A DNA stretch of 64,000 nucleotides from Carboxylicivirga sp964602515 (lineage in GTDB: Bacteria > Bacteroidota > Bacteroidia > Bacteroidales > Marinilabiliaceae): NCBI GenBank assembly GCA_964602515.1, contig CAZRRJ010000004.1, positions 1 to 64,000 on the forward strand, in the 5' to 3' direction. Below the pieces are notes generated by a model. It searched no databases. It saw nothing but the letters and a program-made list of their open reading frames with translations, and was not told the DNA's origin. The translations under genes were made by a program, and so were the position numbers. Shown one piece after another: positions 55,630 through 64,000 of the stretch (the first letter of the stretch is position 1; every line of letters begins with the position of its first letter).

Positions 55630-55764
55630 ACACCCCAAAAGCATACCTGTTTTTTTAGCGTTGAAACTAAAAAGCCATGTGAAATTGAGGCGAAAATCAA
55701 AGAAATTAACAAAAATGCCAATGCAAACGATATATTAGAGGTATTTATTAGTGAAGAACTATAA
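55630..55764 (+). pseudogene. Short coding remnant
   Basis: A frame without a start encodes about 44 residues ending in KKPCEIEAKIKEINKN-ANAN-DILEVFISEEL and a stop. The composition is protein-like, but no family is recognised; the rest of the gene is absent. Confidence 0.3.
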
Positions 55765-55818
55765 GCGTGTAATTATCTTCGTTGAACAAATATGTAAAAG
55801 TAAAAACCAATAGTAAAT

Positions 55819-56132
55819 AACCTGAGTTTTACGTAAAATTTTGAACTTATCTCATTACATAGAGTCTCTAAGGCATTCGATAGAACGTTGTTTCAGATCG
55901 CTTGAAAATAGTCAGTTTCAAGAGTAATTTAACGAAAAAACAGTGGGCTATTTGAGTCAATTACATAAAGAAAATCGCTGTTTCCAGGTGAAACCCACAA
56001 GCTTTGAATAAAAAACTGATTCGCTGCGTCAAATTTTATCCCGATAATATAATACTATTCCTCTAAAATTATTTCTTGCAAATCAGCTCTTTATTTCAAT
56101 CTGTGTTTTAAAATTTAAATCGAACTCGGGTT
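55819..56132. mobile_element. MITE-like dispersed repeat, copy 2
   Basis: About 314 bp, similar to copy 1 at 26199-26475 with roughly 50 extra bases near the left end. Ends are AACCTGAGTT and AACTCGGGTT, an inverted pair, flanked on both sides by AAAT, a possible target duplication. No coding frame. Confidence 0.65.
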
Positions 56133-56202
56133 AAATAAATACTGCCTGCTGGCTTTTACCTTGTTCTGAATAATCAATTACTAAGATTTAAAACTGGTAA
56201 TT

Positions 56203-56754
56203 CTATTCTACAATTTCATAATCTTCCCCATCAATAAAAAAGATGGAGTAATAGTCTTTTCCATTATCTTTCATCCATGAACGCATTCGCGAAATATTAT
56301 TGTTTTCGGCCGCACAGGTTTTGGCAGTACCATCTTCTTTTACCTTTTTTTCATTCAGGGCTTCTTCCCACTGGTCAATATAGTCATTACTTAAACGGCG
56401 TTCTTTTAAGGTACCACTTACTCTAACCATTGAGCCCACCAGCTCACGGTTAAACCCAACTATTTTACCACCCGCTTCTACCCTCACAGTTTCTTTTCCA
56501 TCGGCATCGGCCAAAAAGCACCGTTTACCTGAGTGCTTGCAAATATGGGTTATTACACCAGTTAATGTTACTTTCTGATTTACATACTGGTTTGCTTCGC
56601 TTAAAAACTGCTTAATATCTGCCATATTTTTACCCACGGCAGGCTGCTCACCTGGCTCTTCCTGGGTTTTAGCCGCTGACTTACCATGGCATGCGTTAAG
56701 TACAATTGTTAATGCTGTTAATACTGCTAATCCTAATAGTACTCTTTTTTTCAT
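56203..56754 (-). CDS. OB-fold lipoprotein with CKHSGKRC motif, copy 2
   Basis: 183 residues, lipobox LTIVLNACHGKS (Cys22). It shares with the product of 46817-47341 the blocks THICKHSGKRCFLADADG, VRVEAGGKIVGFNRELVG, LKERRLSNDYIDQWEE and the terminal FFIDGEDYEIVE. It follows the transport cluster in the same direction, about 220 bp after the DUF4857 gene. Likely periplasmic; could handle a metal or cofactor imported by that cluster (inference). Confidence 0.8.
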   Translation of the reverse strand: MKKRVLLGLAVLTALTIVLNACHGKSAAKTQEEPGEQPAVGKNMADIKQFLSEANQYVNQKVTLTGVITHICKHSGKRCFLADADGKETVRVEAGGKIVGFNRELVGSMVRVSGTLKERRLSNDYIDQWEEALNEKKVKEDGTAKTCAAENNNISRMRSWMKDNGKDYYSIFFIDGEDYEIVE

Positions 56755-56974
56755 TTTTGTATTGTTTATATATTAATAGATTGTTTATAGCGATAGCTAT
56801 CTCGGTCCGATAACAGGCTTTAAGTGATCTTTATTATGAAAAAATCAATTAATTTTAAAAATAACACACATTTATATATTTGATTATAGCCTACTTACAA
56901 AGCTTTAACGATTCTTTGTATGTTATATTTAATTTCTGGTATATAATACTAATATTACATCACTCTACTCACTG

Positions 56975-58192
56975 TTATTTCCAGTACACCCAAAGGCTGA
57001 TAAATCCAAACATTCCTGTAAGCAGAATAAAAGGTATAACAACAATTAAAGGCAAGTTTATTTTTTTGCGCTGGTTAATAAATACAATCCACAGCATCAA
57101 TAAAACAGTTGATAAAGTAAGACTTTTTGCATTGCCTGCTTTTAGTAAGGGGTACACATAGGTAGTATAACTGTGTTCTACTTCTATGCTAAATGGGAAA
57201 AGCCATTCAGATACACTATTCCATACTCCGGGCTTTGCTTTCTGAAAATATTCGTCTACGCATTCTAATGTTGTGGCATTTACCGCATATGTATGTTTAC
57301 CTGCTTCAGAAATAATATTAATATTCCAGTACAGCATATTGGCCATAATCATCATTTGCTGTGTAGTATAATCATATTTAAAAGGCAATTGCTTTAAGGC
57401 GTAATTATCGGTACTTAGCTGGTACATTTGTTTTTTATCATCGAACAAAAAGCCATAAAAACGACGATCAGGCGCTTCTACCATTTTAAAAAACTGCGGA
57501 TTTAGCTGTTTACCTGCCTGTGTATCTTTTACAAATGGCTTACCATTAATCTGCTTTAGATGAAAAAGCTGGTTATCCTTATCACAAATAAAATACCCTT
57601 CGTCATAGGCTTTTCGGGCACTTGGTATGCCTGATACCCACTTAGCCGGAAATACAAACCCCTTTTTTAGCAATGCCTGGTGAAACAGTTCACTCTTTTG
57701 CTGGTTAACAGTATTAGATGCTACATCAATAAATTCGAGTGTTTTTTTACATCTGAAAAAGTCATCTGGCACTTCCAGTTTTACCCGCCCCGACATGGAC
57801 TCATACATCGGGTACAGCCCTGCTTCGGGCCTAAATACATGACTTGGCTTGGTACGAAAGTAAAAGGCTCCTTTACGTATCTTTTCAATATTAATTTCCT
57901 GTCCGTTAATACTATCTGGCATACGCCCGTCGGTTATCAACTGCCGGTACGAAAACAAGGGCAATATTGAATCAAATTGCTCTTCGGTATATACATTTCC
58001 CATAACATCAACACGTGCCAGGTCATTATCCATATCAATAAAACAAAACCTGTTTAAAACAGGGCTGTAATAGGTAAAGTTATAACGTATTGCACTTTCA
58101 ACCGACATCTTTACCAGGCGGGGTATAACAAACGCTAGTAATGTGGTTGATATAACAATGAGTATGCATTTTATTATTGTAATATTTTTCAT
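56975..58192 (-). CDS. DUF4857 membrane protein of ABC transport cluster
   Basis: 405 residues. One N-terminal membrane segment (IIKCILIVISTTLLAFVIP), a large external region of beta segments with SIEVEHSYTTYVYPLLKAG, and two C-terminal membrane segments (LTLSTVLLMLWIVFI, LIVVIPFILLTGMFGFI). The pattern matches DUF4857, which accompanies an ABC ATPase and permease in Bacteroidota. Probably an accessory subunit; last in the operon. Confidence 0.78.
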   Translation of the reverse strand: MKNITIIKCILIVISTTLLAFVIPRLVKMSVESAIRYNFTYYSPVLNRFCFIDMDNDLARVDVMGNVYTEEQFDSILPLFSYRQLITDGRMPDSINGQEINIEKIRKGAFYFRTKPSHVFRPEAGLYPMYESMSGRVKLEVPDDFFRCKKTLEFIDVASNTVNQQKSELFHQALLKKGFVFPAKWVSGIPSARKAYDEGYFICDKDNQLFHLKQINGKPFVKDTQAGKQLNPQFFKMVEAPDRRFYGFLFDDKKQMYQLSTDNYALKQLPFKYDYTTQQMMIMANMLYWNINIISEAGKHTYAVNATTLECVDEYFQKAKPGVWNSVSEWLFPFSIEVEHSYTTYVYPLLKAGNAKSLTLSTVLLMLWIVFINQRKKINLPLIVVIPFILLTGMFGFISLWVYWK

Positions 58193-58389
58193 GGTTATTT
58201 TTTAGGTAAGAGATTTTGAGAATAGTAAATAGTTAGACAAGAGATTTGAGGTGCATAATTCTGGTTTACAGCACTTATCCATTCCCACCCTTCTTTCTTC
58301 CCGGCCACCGGGGCAACCAGTACGCCTGCCTTAGTTCATTTAGCTTTCTCCAATCTTTATCATGGTTCATTTTATCTTTTGCTTTTTTA

Positions 58390-59058
58390 TTATTGAACTC
58401 CTTGCCTAAAGCGTGCTACGGAGAAGAATACAAACAGGGCACAAAATGCATCTATTACTAAAAGCACTGGGATAAATAAAATATAGCCACCTGGAGGCAC
58501 ACGTAAAAAGTGCAGGTAGATAAGTATTAAAGTGATTAATAAATTAAAAATGCGTTGTTTCCAATGGGGCTCAATACATATCCATGTAGTTAACAAATAA
58601 GCAGTAAAACCAACCATTACCGCAGGCAAAAGAGCCTGAATCCATAGCACCAGGATGTCAGCAGCCAGCTTAAAATGTAATATAGCTGATACGACAATAA
58701 TTCCGGCACAATTAATTACAAGCAAGGCAATAAGTCCAAAGGTGAGCATCTTCCATATTGATTCTTCGGGCGAAAGAGGTAAATGCAGTGTTAATTTTAA
58801 CTTCCGTTTTATCATTTCGGGTATGTATTGTGCAATGGCAATAAGTACACCGGCAATAAGAGGTAAGTATTTCAAAATATCTATAAGTACCAGGTCTTTT
58901 TGTATTATCATTTCCCACAGGTGTACCTCTCCCGCAAAACGAAAACTACGGTTTATTGATACTATAGAGTATATAATGGTTAGTGCATAACCCAGACTAA
59001 TCAGTAAGAGTGACCATCTTATTTTTATCCACTCTTTATAAAATATGGCTTTTGTCAT
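58390..59058 (-). CDS. ABC transporter permease
   Basis: 222 residues with about six hydrophobic segments (LLLISLGYALTIIYSIVSI, YLPLIAGVLIAIAQYIPEM, LVINCAGIIVVSAILHF). No cytoplasmic ATPase motifs. It is the membrane part for the ATPase encoded just upstream at 59177-60055. Substrate unknown. Confidence 0.75.
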   Translation of the reverse strand: MTKAIFYKEWIKIRWSLLLISLGYALTIIYSIVSINRSFRFAGEVHLWEMIIQKDLVLIDILKYLPLIAGVLIAIAQYIPEMIKRKLKLTLHLPLSPEESIWKMLTFGLIALLVINCAGIIVVSAILHFKLAADILVLWIQALLPAVMVGFTAYLLTTWICIEPHWKQRIFNLLITLILIYLHFLRVPPGGYILFIPVLLVIDAFCALFVFFSVARFRQGVQ

Positions 59059-59176
59059 TTCTCGGGTATTTAATAAAGTTGTTTAGTTATTCTTTTTCCC
59101 TTCCTGTTACCTAAAGTGAAATCGCTGTCACAACGTGCCAGTTTTTTTTAAGGAGCTAAAGGGTAGATATCTTCAA

Positions 59177-60055
59177 TTAATATTTTCCAGTTAGTCCTAT
59201 AAAAGCTTCTTCAAGATCCAGATCATTTACTTCAAACGCATCTAAGCGGCCACCGCATTCAAGTATCTGCCTTACTTCCTGTGGTTTTAAAAAGGAGTAA
59301 GTTTCCCAGTTATTACCTATTTTATCGGTATTCCACAAGTCGGAATTTTTAACAATATCTGGCTGGTCAGTTGTAAAGGTGTAGCGTTTAAAATGCTCAA
59401 GTATGTATTGTGTCTTCTCCTGTATCAGTATCCGTCCGTAATCCAAAATAATACACTCATCCACAAGGTGCTCCATATCCTGAATAATATGGCTGGTCAG
59501 AAATATGGTTTTATCGCCTGATGCAGCAAAGTCGCGCAGGTAATCAACAAACAAGTGACGGTAGCCGGGATCGAGCCCCATGCTAAAATCATCGAGTATA
59601 AGTAATTCAGGATCCTGGGCTAATAATAAGCCAAGTGCCACCTGCGAACGTTGTCCGCACGACATGGTGCTTATTTTCTGGTTGTCTGTTACCTGTAGCT
59701 TTTTAAGCAGTTCGTAATAAGCTTCGCTTTTCCAGTTTTTAAAAAATGCGCTGTAGTATTTTTCAATTTGCTGTACGGTAAAAAAATCATGCTGTACATG
59801 TCCTTCAATCAGCAGGCCAATTTTACGTTTAGTATGTAACGATAAGTTATTTATATTTTCTCCAAACAGGTAACAATCGCCTGCCAGCGGACTTAAAAAG
59901 CCGTTGAGAATATTAATAATGGTTGTTTTGCCTGTACCGTTTTTGCCTAATAAGCCCAGCACCTTCCCTTTTTCAACTTCAAAATTAAGATGCTCATAAA
60001 TACAGCGTTTTCCGTAGTAGTGTGTAATATCCTTACATTGTATAACAGGTTCCAT
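59177..60055 (-). CDS. ABC transporter ATP-binding protein
   Basis: 292 residues. Walker A LLGKNGTGKTTIINIL near residue 38, Q-loop, signature TMSCGQRSQVALGLLLAQ, Walker B ELLILDDFSMGLDP and H-loop FLTSHIIQDMEHL. The ATPase powers the adjacent permease. The start follows the stop of the 498-residue barrel protein by six bases. Confidence 0.9.
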   Translation of the reverse strand: MEPVIQCKDITHYYGKRCIYEHLNFEVEKGKVLGLLGKNGTGKTTIINILNGFLSPLAGDCYLFGENINNLSLHTKRKIGLLIEGHVQHDFFTVQQIEKYYSAFFKNWKSEAYYELLKKLQVTDNQKISTMSCGQRSQVALGLLLAQDPELLILDDFSMGLDPGYRHLFVDYLRDFAASGDKTIFLTSHIIQDMEHLVDECIILDYGRILIQEKTQYILEHFKRYTFTTDQPDIVKNSDLWNTDKIGNNWETYSFLKPQEVRQILECGGRLDAFEVNDLDLEEAFIGLTGKY

Positions 60056-60061
60056 AGTTGT

Positions 60062-61558
60062 TTATTTAAGTACCACTCCACATGCAATAGCATAATAATT
60101 GGTAGCCTGGTAATTAGTATAATTTATTCTTTTATAATCGCTCCTAATAAAAAGCGTTTGTTTCTTTTTTAGGTGATAATCTATACGCAGGCCCACATGG
60201 TATAGGGTTCTATTGGCGGTGTGATATATGTGATTTGGTTTTAGCATTTCTTCATTAGCTCTATCAAACGCCTGCTTATTAAGCTCCAATTGAGTACGAA
60301 CAGTATAATGGTAATTTACCTCCTGAATTAAAGCAACAGCAAATTGCCTAAGACTTACGCTTCCCCCCCATTCTATTACAGGTTTTAATATGGTGTATGT
60401 CTGCATAGCAAAGGGGCTTTTACAGGTAGCTTTATAAGTCTTACAGTCTGCCCCAATCCGGTAGTAATAATCCAGTTTATTACCCTGTACAGTACTAAAC
60501 CACATAAGTTGTGCACTAAACTTATCCTGATCATACAATTGAAGAGTATTAATATGTTGGCCTCCGGCGCTATAATTAAATTCCGATCCTTTTCTTAATT
60601 CTGCATTTCCTTTTAACTTTAAAGCTTTAGTGGTTCCGGGGCTTACCCATTTATAACCGCTTTCAAAACCAATTGTACTAATGTTGTTTTCTGAAATGGT
60701 TTGATAACTGCTGCTGGCTTCCTGCACTATTTTGCTTTTAAACCAATTGGTATTTACAAACCATCCGTTTTGCTCATTTTGCGGCAATATATTTACTGCA
60801 AACTCATAGCCTTTAAGCATATAGTTTACAACATTAAACTGTGTTATATCTGAAAAATAAGCGTCTGTAAATCCAAAGCCACGCATATATAAGGGCTGAT
60901 ATACACTTCCTTCGCTAAAGCTTCTTACATCACTTTCCTGCGCATAGTTTTGCATACTTATATACAATCCCAACATGTATTTACCTGCCGGGTGATAGCC
61001 CACTCCAAGTGATACTTCCAGGTTGTAAATTGTATTAACAGGCCGTGGATCCAATTGACGAAATTGGGTATCAGCGGTATATTTTCCATGTATGCCTATA
61101 GTGGTTTTATTCCAACTGTATACATATCCCCCACTAAAGAGATATTGCTCTGTATGCAAATCTCCGCCAATAGTATCGGCAACATAATAGGGTTTAAGCA
61201 GAGTATAATCTGATGTACTTACCCAGTTCTGATTTGATTTTACTCCCTTTGAATAACCGGCATTGCCATAATAGTATTTGTTTTGATCTTTAATATACGA
61301 ATGCACCTTAAAGCGATTTACCTGCAATTGATCCCCTTCTTGTACCAGGTAAAGCTCCTCTGCTCTTGTATTATAATGGCCCACACTTACTTCGGTGTAT
61401 GATACAAAAGGGTACTGTGCCATAAGGGCAGGGTTTTTCCACCCTTGCGAAAAAAAATGCACACTTGCCTCCGTACCCGGGCTAAACCAGGTATTACGGG
61501 ACTGCGCCAATGTTATCAGCATATTACAAAGCAGTATAATAAGGAGTGTTAAACGCAT
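60062..61558 (-). CDS. DUF6850-like outer-membrane beta-barrel protein
   Basis: 498 residues with a signal peptide (LLIILLCNMLITLAQS). Regular amphipathic strands with many Tyr and Trp (YVVSYTEVSVGHYNTR-like, HIYHTANRTLYHVGLRIDYH) and an end in YYAIACGVVLK indicate an outer-membrane barrel. The pattern matches DUF6850 proteins seen beside DUF4876 and TonB receptors. Role probably in the same uptake pathway. Confidence 0.72.
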   Translation of the reverse strand: MRLTLLIILLCNMLITLAQSRNTWFSPGTEASVHFFSQGWKNPALMAQYPFVSYTEVSVGHYNTRAEELYLVQEGDQLQVNRFKVHSYIKDQNKYYYGNAGYSKGVKSNQNWVSTSDYTLLKPYYVADTIGGDLHTEQYLFSGGYVYSWNKTTIGIHGKYTADTQFRQLDPRPVNTIYNLEVSLGVGYHPAGKYMLGLYISMQNYAQESDVRSFSEGSVYQPLYMRGFGFTDAYFSDITQFNVVNYMLKGYEFAVNILPQNEQNGWFVNTNWFKSKIVQEASSSYQTISENNISTIGFESGYKWVSPGTTKALKLKGNAELRKGSEFNYSAGGQHINTLQLYDQDKFSAQLMWFSTVQGNKLDYYYRIGADCKTYKATCKSPFAMQTYTILKPVIEWGGSVSLRQFAVALIQEVNYHYTVRTQLELNKQAFDRANEEMLKPNHIYHTANRTLYHVGLRIDYHLKKKQTLFIRSDYKRINYTNYQATNYYAIACGVVLK

Positions 61559-61634
61559 ATGGTGTGTTTTAAACCTGCCAGATGTTTTTGTTCCGGCATA
61601 AACAACATGGCAGGTTTGGGATTAAGTTAATTTA

Positions 61635-62912
61635 TCAAATCACACCTGGATTTGGTTTATCGTTAATAACAAAATCAAAGCCTGAGTTATTGGTATCCAG
61701 TAAAACCGGGTGTCCCAGTTCGGATTGATGCGATACTTTGCGAACTATACTTTTACCAAAACGCGAATCATCAACATAACCACTGTTTGTCCAGCTAAGA
61801 TCTAATTCAGGCGATAATATTTTCCATGTAAACTTAGTTTCATTACTTAGCTCAACCGCATCAATAATGCTTGAATTTGGCACGTAATAGTAGTTTTTGG
61901 TAATCTCTCTTTCAAAGCCGTTAAACGAAAAATGATAGTTATACGTTTGTAAATTCTCGTCTAAGAAATTTTGTTTGGTTTTATCCAGTTTAAAAAGTAC
62001 ATAAGCGTTTACCCCCTGTGCATTAGGCTGCCATATGGTTCTGGTGTAACAATATACTTTTTCCATGTTACTTACTTCTGCCACATCAGCATCAGGCAAT
62101 ATTTCATTATCATCGTACCACTCAAAATCAGCTTCTGACAAATTTACTGCTCCTGTAAAATTTTTAGAGTGATCATCAGGAATATCACATATAACAAGTG
62201 TTTGCCCCGGTTTTACAGGATATTGTCTACCGTTACCCGGAATACGGTAAAAGGCATGTATTGCGGTATTTGTTATACGATCATCAGGCGTAAGCTTGCT
62301 ATTTAAGCGTGCAAAATCTGTATTAAACGCCGTTTCTCCAATAGCTAATCCATCGGCATAAAGTACTTCGTTACTGTTGTTATAAATCTCAAAGTACGAG
62401 GCCTGGCGATACTTTTTTTGTGTTTCTGAAGATTTATAGCCGGCATAAAATAGTTCTGAAATAACAAAACCTGCACTTTCATCAAACAGGAATACATTCA
62501 TATTTAAGTTAGCTGTACCATTGGCGGCTATAACATTCTCCCTGAATCCACGTATTGTTTTTTCTATTGTTTTACTAACTTTTGTTACAACATTTTCGCC
62601 TTCTATTTTTTCCACTTCCTGTACGCTTACACTATAACTAACCACACCTTCTACAAGTACATCATAAGCACCATCTAACAAGTTAACCTGTGTATTAGTG
62701 TGCGTTACCAGGTCCTGAACCGTTTTCAACCCGCTACTCTTATTGGTAAACGTTACTGAACCTTTTTTAATGTTTAAATCTTTAACCCCATCCAGGGCTT
62801 CAGGCATACTTAATTTTAATGCCATCTCTGTTTTAGGAATATCATTATCAGAACATCCTGTCGTTAAAAATGCACCTAACAATAAGCTTAGTGCTGCTAC
62901 TTTCCAATTCAT
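61635..62912 (-). CDS. DUF4876 lipoprotein
   Basis: 425 residues, lipobox GAFLTTGCSDN (Cys20). N-terminal Ig-like repeat, then the DUF4876 core: GFVISELFYAGYKSSETQK, YFEIYNNSNEVLYADGLAIG and TLVICDIPDDHSKNF. Likely a surface-exposed ligand-binding or accessory lipoprotein. It starts 10 bp after the TonB receptor gene. Confidence 0.82.
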   Translation of the reverse strand: MNWKVAALSLLLGAFLTTGCSDNDIPKTEMALKLSMPEALDGVKDLNIKKGSVTFTNKSSGLKTVQDLVTHTNTQVNLLDGAYDVLVEGVVSYSVSVQEVEKIEGENVVTKVSKTIEKTIRGFRENVIAANGTANLNMNVFLFDESAGFVISELFYAGYKSSETQKKYRQASYFEIYNNSNEVLYADGLAIGETAFNTDFARLNSKLTPDDRITNTAIHAFYRIPGNGRQYPVKPGQTLVICDIPDDHSKNFTGAVNLSEADFEWYDDNEILPDADVAEVSNMEKVYCYTRTIWQPNAQGVNAYVLFKLDKTKQNFLDENLQTYNYHFSFNGFEREITKNYYYVPNSSIIDAVELSNETKFTWKILSPELDLSWTNSGYVDDSRFGKSIVRKVSHQSELGHPVLLDTNNSGFDFVINDKPNPGVI

Positions 62913-62922
62913 ATAATTATTA

Positions 62923-64000
62923 TTAAATATTAATATTTAACTCCATACCAAACCATGGCAAAACACGTCGTTTTACCTTTAGCCCGTCTTTCCGGTAATA
63001 GTCGGGCGTATAATCCAGTATATTATTCACGTAAAAAGAGAAGCCTGTTTGCTCATTAATCCGTTTTGTTACAGTCAAATTTAAGGCTACAGCAATGGCT
63101 TCTATTTCTTTATCAAATTGATCTTCCGACGGTTTATCGTACATATGTACCAACAAAGGGTCGTTAATATCTTCTGGTTTAAAACGGTACATTGCACCGG
63201 CTTTATCTACGTAATACGCAGGCATACCATTATGCCGGTTATTCTGTTTACCTGTATACCAAAGAGTTTGCAGCAAAGAACTGAACATCAATCCTAAAGG
63301 TTTAATATTGGTATCTAAACGAAGGTTGGTGTTTAACGATGCGTGTGTGTGCCCCCTATTCCAATCATAAAGCGGTATATACGGATATTCTTTTCCATCT
63401 ATAATTCCATCTATAAGCCTGTATTCGGGTAAGCTTTGATCGTATATTGTATTAAACCACGCACCGTTAATGGTAATACGTGTCGAAAGCCTTTGCACAT
63501 GTCCAAAATCAAGCTGGTACTCTATACCTTTTTTAACAATAAGGCCGGCATTAATATATTGATTAAAGAGGACTGTTGTCACATTCGACTCTGATTTAAA
63601 GTCATTTAGATCAGGTGCTTTTGTAAGGCCGGCGACTGAAACTGATGAAGCATCATAGTTGGTATAATTTAAATGGCGGTATTGGCTTAAAGGTAAAAAG
63701 CCCGATTCCATTTGTTCTTTAAATAGAGTCAATGACAGTTTTTTACTTCCCCATTTGACTAAAAAGCCGGCCTCAGCCTTTTGGTTGTTTGATGGTTGTA
63801 TATTATAGTTTACGGGGTTATGGCTATAGGTAATAAAATTTAGGCGGGAGAGTTCTTTTTGCTGAGAATAAAAGTTGAGTTGCAAAATGTCAAAATAGTT
63901 CTTTTCGGGATATAAATGCGATAGTGTTGGAAATTTATGCAGCTTACCGTATCCTGCATGGAAGCTGATGTGTAGAACATTATTAAACAGCTCTTGCCCT
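62923..64000 (-). CDS. TonB-dependent receptor, C-terminal part (runs off the right edge)
   Basis: The open frame continues to base 64000, so only the C-terminal ~359 residues are seen. HAGYGKLHKFPTLSHLYPEK, LNFYSQQKELSRLNFITY, ARGVEYQLDFGHVQ-type strands and an end in LPWFGMELNINI are barrel strands of a TonB-dependent receptor (terminal aromatic-rich strand). It heads an uptake operon with DUF4876, DUF6850, ABC transporter and DUF4857. The ligand is unknown; a metal-chelate or cofactor is plausible. Confidence 0.85.
   Translation of the reverse strand, partial: GQELFNNVLHISFHAGYGKLHKFPTLSHLYPEKNYFDILQLNFYSQQKELSRLNFITYSHNPVNYNIQPSNNQKAEAGFLVKWGSKKLSLTLFKEQMESGFLPLSQYRHLNYTNYDASSVSVAGLTKAPDLNDFKSESNVTTVLFNQYINAGLIVKKGIEYQLDFGHVQRLSTRITINGAWFNTIYDQSLPEYRLIDGIIDGKEYPYIPLYDWNRGHTHASLNTNLRLDTNIKPLGLMFSSLLQTLWYTGKQNNRHNGMPAYYVDKAGAMYRFKPEDINDPLLVHMYDKPSEDQFDKEIEAIAVALNLTVTKRINEQTGFSFYVNNILDYTPDYYRKDGLKVKRRVLPWFGMELNINI

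Overview
The window looks like chromosomal DNA from a member of the Bacteroidota, probably a gut- or sediment-type Bacteroidales/Marinilabiliales relative (the order is inference). The evidence is SprB-like repeats with a C-terminal type IX secretion (T9SS) sorting domain, FISUMP-domain lipoproteins, a TonB-dependent receptor with DUF4876/DUF6850/DUF4857 partners, TAnnTTTG-type promoter boxes, AT-rich intergenic DNA and many MKK-type lipoprotein signals. No rRNA, tRNA or CRISPR array was seen.

Region 1 (1-24,017, all minus strand) is the most striking part. Transcription appears to start near 24.0 kb and run leftward through a helical-repeat periplasmic protein, a 1505-residue beta-rich exported protein, two twin FISUMP lipoproteins, a 2730-residue SprB-type T9SS surface protein and a 1560-residue exported polymorphic toxin (TANFOR/fibronectin-like N-terminus, zincin peptidase, pretoxin linker, C-terminal WHH nuclease). 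Its SUKH immunity gene follows. Downstream lies a second toxin cassette that repeats the pretoxin linker, carries a different restriction-endonuclease-like tip, has no proper start codon, and is followed by its own putative immunity gene. A further truncated frame runs off the left edge. I read this as a T9SS-linked surface apparatus that presents a toxin, with a reservoir of swappable toxin tips.

Region 2 (24-26.2 kb, minus) holds a DUF423 membrane protein and a small operon around a YiiX-like NlpC/P60 lipoprotein. Region 3 (26.2-32.9 kb, plus) begins with a MITE-like repeat. It continues with a lysophospholipid-transporter-like MFS protein, an acyltransferase-ACP-acyl ligase fusion (phospholipid recycling), then a small-molecule kinase overlapping an inositol-phosphatase/CysQ-type phosphatase.

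Region 4 (32.9-42 kb) is general housekeeping: an outer-membrane DUF5723-like protein, an ArfB-type ribosome-rescue hydrolase, an acidic hypothetical, an ECF sigma factor, a CstA-type transporter, a GH20 hexosaminidase and a MATE exporter. Region 5 (42-48 kb) contains a frameshifted HEPN/Abi-like pseudogene, a PNGase F-like glycoamidase fused to a GLPGLI-type domain, a HAD phosphatase, a DsbD N-domain protein, and an OB-fold lipoprotein paired with a PepSY-type membrane protein.

Region 6 (48-56 kb) has an OmpA/TSP3 porin, an IS66 remnant and a PocR-PAS sensor kinase with a LuxR-type response regulator. A TACGCA/TGCGTA palindrome occurs upstream of both the porin and the kinase, which suggests a small regulon. 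A DUF1266-like lipoprotein follows. Region 7 (56-64 kb, minus) contains a second OB-fold lipoprotein and a TonB receptor-DUF4876-DUF6850-ABC ATPase-permease-DUF4857 transport cluster; the receptor runs off the right edge.
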